Shown piece by piece: positions 5,451-7,090 of a stretch of 7,090 nt of DNA (the stretch's first letter is position 1; every line of letters starts with the position of its first letter). The stretch comes from Chloroflexota bacterium (GTDB lineage Bacteria; Chloroflexota; Anaerolineae; Anaerolineales; Villigracilaceae): the NCBI GenBank assembly GCA_021796155.1, contig JAJYOO010000118.1, positions 1 to 7,090 on the forward strand, in the 5' to 3' direction. Below the pieces are notes generated by a model that was given only the letters and a program-made list of their open reading frames with translations, did no database searches and was not told the origin of the DNA. Position numbers and translations under genes: made by a program.

Positions 5451-5700
5451 ACTTGGTCTGACCAACGAAGCGGGCGAAGTCGCGGGCAAAATCAAAAAAG
5501 TTTTCCGCGACAAAGACGGCGTCATCAGCGATGAGACGCGTGACGCGCTCAAAGCCGAGCTCGGCGACGTGTTATGGTATCTCGCGCAGGTTGCAACGGA
5601 GCTCGATCTTTCGCTCGATGAGATTGCAGAATACAACATCAAAAAACTATTGGATCGTCAAGCGCGCGGTAAGATAAATGGTGATGGGGATAACAGATAA
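5371..5700 (+). CDS. MazG-like nucleoside triphosphate pyrophosphohydrolase
   Basis: This 109-residue all-helical protein matches the small MazG-like family, cytosolic Mg-dependent enzymes that hydrolyse (d)NTPs to the monophosphate and pyrophosphate and so clear unwanted nucleotides. The metal-binding acidic pairs are E33 and E36 in T-N-E-A-G-E-V-A-G-K and E63 and D66 in A-E-L-G-D-V-L-W-Y-L-A. The end, R-Q-A-R-G-K-I-N-G-D-G-D-N-R, is the usual closing motif of the group, so the protein is full length. It starts with GTG overlapping the GNAT stop (GTGA); AAAAGGA at 5354-5360 is its probable ribosome-binding site, so translation is coupled to the GNAT gene. Its base composition is richer in G+C than the GNAT gene, consistent with its being the older resident of this locus. 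The natural substrate is not evident. Confidence 0.92.
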   Translation: MNFTEYQQKSRATAKYPIIGHAVIYPTLGLTNEAGEVAGKIKKVFRDKDGVISDETRDALKAELGDVLWYLAQVATELDLSLDEIAEYNIKKLLDRQARGKINGDGDNR

Positions 5701-5798
5701 ATAGTGATCTTTACACGCGTTCTGTGATGAAATTGAATCGAAATATCACAACCGTAATCAAACTCTAATCTTTTTCATACACTGACTTCCTGCCTTTT

Positions 5799-5807
5799 TG
5801 GTAGAAT
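5799..5807 (+). promoter_or_regulatory. Candidate extended -10 promoter for clpC
   Basis: TGGTAGAAT fits the extended -10 form TG-n-TAnnnT. Transcription would start near 5814, giving a leader of roughly 37 bases before the ATG at 5851. The best -35-like sequence, CTGACT at 5782-5787, is only 14 bases upstream, too close for a standard pair. No CIRCE element or paired CtsR-type heptads are visible. The rest of the 150-base gap holds no gene. Confidence 0.45.
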
Positions 5808-5814
5808 CAAAACC

Positions 5815-5837
5815 GACCCATCCTATCCAATTGGGTC
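5815..5837 (+). promoter_or_regulatory. Inverted repeat in the clpC leader
   Basis: GACCCA (5815-5820) and TGGGTC (5832-5837) are perfect 6-base arms around an 11-base spacer, ending directly before the ribosome-binding site AAGGAG (5838-5843). With the promoter proposed upstream, it would form the very 5' end of the mRNA. It could be an operator or a small hairpin affecting stability or ribosome access. Six pairs may also occur by chance. Confidence 0.35.
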
Positions 5838-5850
5838 AAGGAGATTTTTT

Positions 5851-7090
5851 ATGGCTGGCATGGAACGTTTTACCCAGCGCGCAAGACGCGTTCTCAGTCT
5901 TGCTCATACGGAGGCAGAGAACGCCCGACAAAACAGCATCGGAACCGAACATTTGCTGCTGGGCCTCATGGAAGAAGAAGGCGGAGTCGCAGGTCGTGTG
6001 CTCCGCGAACTGGGATTGGAATCACATCGCGTACGTGAGATCATTGACCGGGTGAGCATCGAAAGCCGCCACACCGACAACAAGATCGAACTCGCTCCTG
6101 ATACACAACAAGTTTTGGAATATGCGGTGGACGAGGCGCGTCATCTCGGACACCATTACATTGGCACCGAACATATTTTGCTCGGATTGGTACGCGTCGA
6201 AGGCACCGCGATGGAAGTGCTTCGCAGACTCGGCGTAACCGCGGATCAAATCCGCAGGCAAACTCGCCGCGTGCTCAACGAGACCGCATCCTCCCCCGCC
6301 CCGGCCGGGACGCCACAATCCGCGAAGAGTCCAAGCTCCGGGCCGAAGACTCCGCTCGTGGATCAACTGGCCGCGGACCTGACAACCATGGCCGAGGAAA
6401 AGAAACTCGACCCGGTCATTGGCCGCCAGATGGAAATCGAGCGCGTGATTCAAATCCTCGCGCGCCGCACGAAGAACAACCCAGCATTGATCGGCGAACC
6501 GGGCGTTGGCAAGACTGCCATCGTCGAAGGACTTGCACAACGAATTGTCGAAGGTGATGTCCCCGCGCCGCTGATGAACAAGCGTGTGCTTCAACTCGAC
6601 GTTGGTTCATTGGTTGCTGGCACGATGTACCGCGGCCAGTTCGAGGAAAGACTTAAACGTGTCATTGATGAGTTGAAACAATCAGGAGCCATTCTTTTCA
6701 TTGATGAAGTCCACATGTTGGTCGGCGCGGGAGCCGCAGGCTCATCCGTGGACGCGGCCAACATTTTGAAGCCCGCGTTATCGCGCGGCGAATTGCAAGT
6801 CATCGGTGCGACCACGCTCGATGAATATCGCAAGCACATCGAATCCGATGCGGCGCTCGAACGTCGTTTCCAACCCGTTCAAGTGGATGAACCATCGGAA
6901 GATGAAACGATTGAAATTCTCAAAGGAATTCGCGGCGCATACGAGGAGCATCATCATCTCGTGATTTCAGATGAAGCTCTCGAAGCGGCGACCCATCTTT
7001 CGTCCCGGTATGTGACCGAGCGCTTCCTCCCCGACAAAGCTATTGACTTGATTGACGAGTCCGCTTCGCGCGTGCGCATGTACAAAAGTC
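5851..7090 (+). CDS. clpC: ATP-dependent Clp protease ATPase subunit ClpC (partial, runs off the window)
   Basis: The first 413 codons are present and the frame is open to the window end. ClpC is a hexameric AAA+ unfoldase that feeds damaged or tagged proteins to ClpP in the cytosol. Two Clp N-domain repeats are visible: residues about 4-70 ([10 protein letters not shown], then G-T-E-H-L-L-L-G-L) and 80-143 ([10 protein letters not shown] at 104-113). A Pro/Ser/Ala-rich linker (147-168) leads to the first AAA+ domain with Walker A G-E-P-G-V-G-K-T (215-222), Walker B I-L-F-I-D-E-V-H (281-288), sensor I-G-A-T-T (318-322) and the arginine-finger region L-E-R-R-F (336-340). The sequence stops at the beginning of the middle domain. 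The start is set by AAGGAG seven bases upstream. ClpC is preferred over ClpB or ClpA because of the repeated N-domain sequence; the missing C-terminal half would settle this. Confidence 0.93.
   Translation, partial: MAGMERFTQRARRVLSLAHTEAENARQNSIGTEHLLLGLMEEEGGVAGRVLRELGLESHRVREIIDRVSIESRHTDNKIELAPDTQQVLEYAVDEARHLGHHYIGTEHILLGLVRVEGTAMEVLRRLGVTADQIRRQTRRVLNETASSPAPAGTPQSAKSPSSGPKTPLVDQLAADLTTMAEEKKLDPVIGRQMEIERVIQILARRTKNNPALIGEPGVGKTAIVEGLAQRIVEGDVPAPLMNKRVLQLDVGSLVAGTMYRGQFEERLKRVIDELKQSGAILFIDEVHMLVGAGAAGSSVDAANILKPALSRGELQVIGATTLDEYRKHIESDAALERRFQPVQVDEPSEDETIEILKGIRGAYEEHHHLVISDEALEAATHLSSRYVTERFLPDKAIDLIDESASRVRMYKS

Noticed and set aside
5723..5750. TGTGAT...ATCACA inverted repeat as a CRP-type site or terminator
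   Set aside because: The 16-base spacer is far too long for a CRP-type operator, the stem is only six pairs, and no T-run follows.
5701..5850. CIRCE or CtsR operator ahead of clpC
   Set aside because: I find no TTAGCACTC/GAGTGCTAA pair and only one GGTCAA-like half-site, so neither classical heat-shock operator is supported.
6022..6594. 190-codon open frame on the minus strand
   Set aside because: It lies wholly opposite clpC, whose motifs are unmistakable; the protein has no recognisable domain and no promoter or ribosome-binding site, as expected for a shadow of a GC-rich gene.

Overview
The window looks like a chromosomal stretch from an Anaerolineae-type member of the Chloroflexota. This rests on protein flavour: an M42 peptidase of the osmoprotectant (NAGGN) subgroup, an F420-type luciferase-like oxidoreductase, a ClpC with a doubled N-domain, a GC-rich palindromic repeat inside a gene, and extended -10 promoters. 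The assignment is inference. All supported genes lie on the + strand.

Layout. Positions 1-146 hold the 3' end of an unrecognised gene whose stop overlaps the start of an M42 aminopeptidase-like gene (146-1198). A thioredoxin-fold peroxiredoxin-like gene follows (1248-1736). It is interrupted by one in-frame TGA exactly where the first redox cysteine of a CxxC motif belongs. A hairpin with bacterial SECIS features lies just downstream, so it is read here as a selenoprotein with a U-x-x-C motif. A 15-bp inverted repeat (1758-1791) separates it from a luciferase-like oxidoreductase (1819-2853), which carries an in-frame palindromic insertion of about 57 bp. A membrane methyltransferase of the isoprenylcysteine methyltransferase type (2870-3493) is probably co-transcribed with it.

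A more A+T-rich block follows: a soluble SAM-dependent methyltransferase (3559-4386) behind its own TATAAT box, and a two-domain GNAT acetyltransferase (4472-5374). The GNAT gene overlaps a small MazG-like pyrophosphohydrolase gene (5371-5700) by four bases. The first 80 bp of the MazG gene, beginning at its start codon, recur in degraded form at 4363-4443. There they form the last seven codons of the methyltransferase, followed by a frameshifted remnant. The GNAT gene is therefore bracketed by two diverged direct repeats, which points to insertion or recombination at the 5' end of the MazG gene.

The window ends inside clpC (5851 to past 7090), which has its own extended -10 promoter and a short hairpin at the start of its leader.

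No single pathway joins all the genes. The common thread is housekeeping and stress functions (peptide turnover, peroxide or disulfide chemistry, nucleotide sanitation, protein quality control). The strongest points of interest are the candidate selenoprotein, the palindromic insertion in a coding region, and the repeat-flanked GNAT segment.
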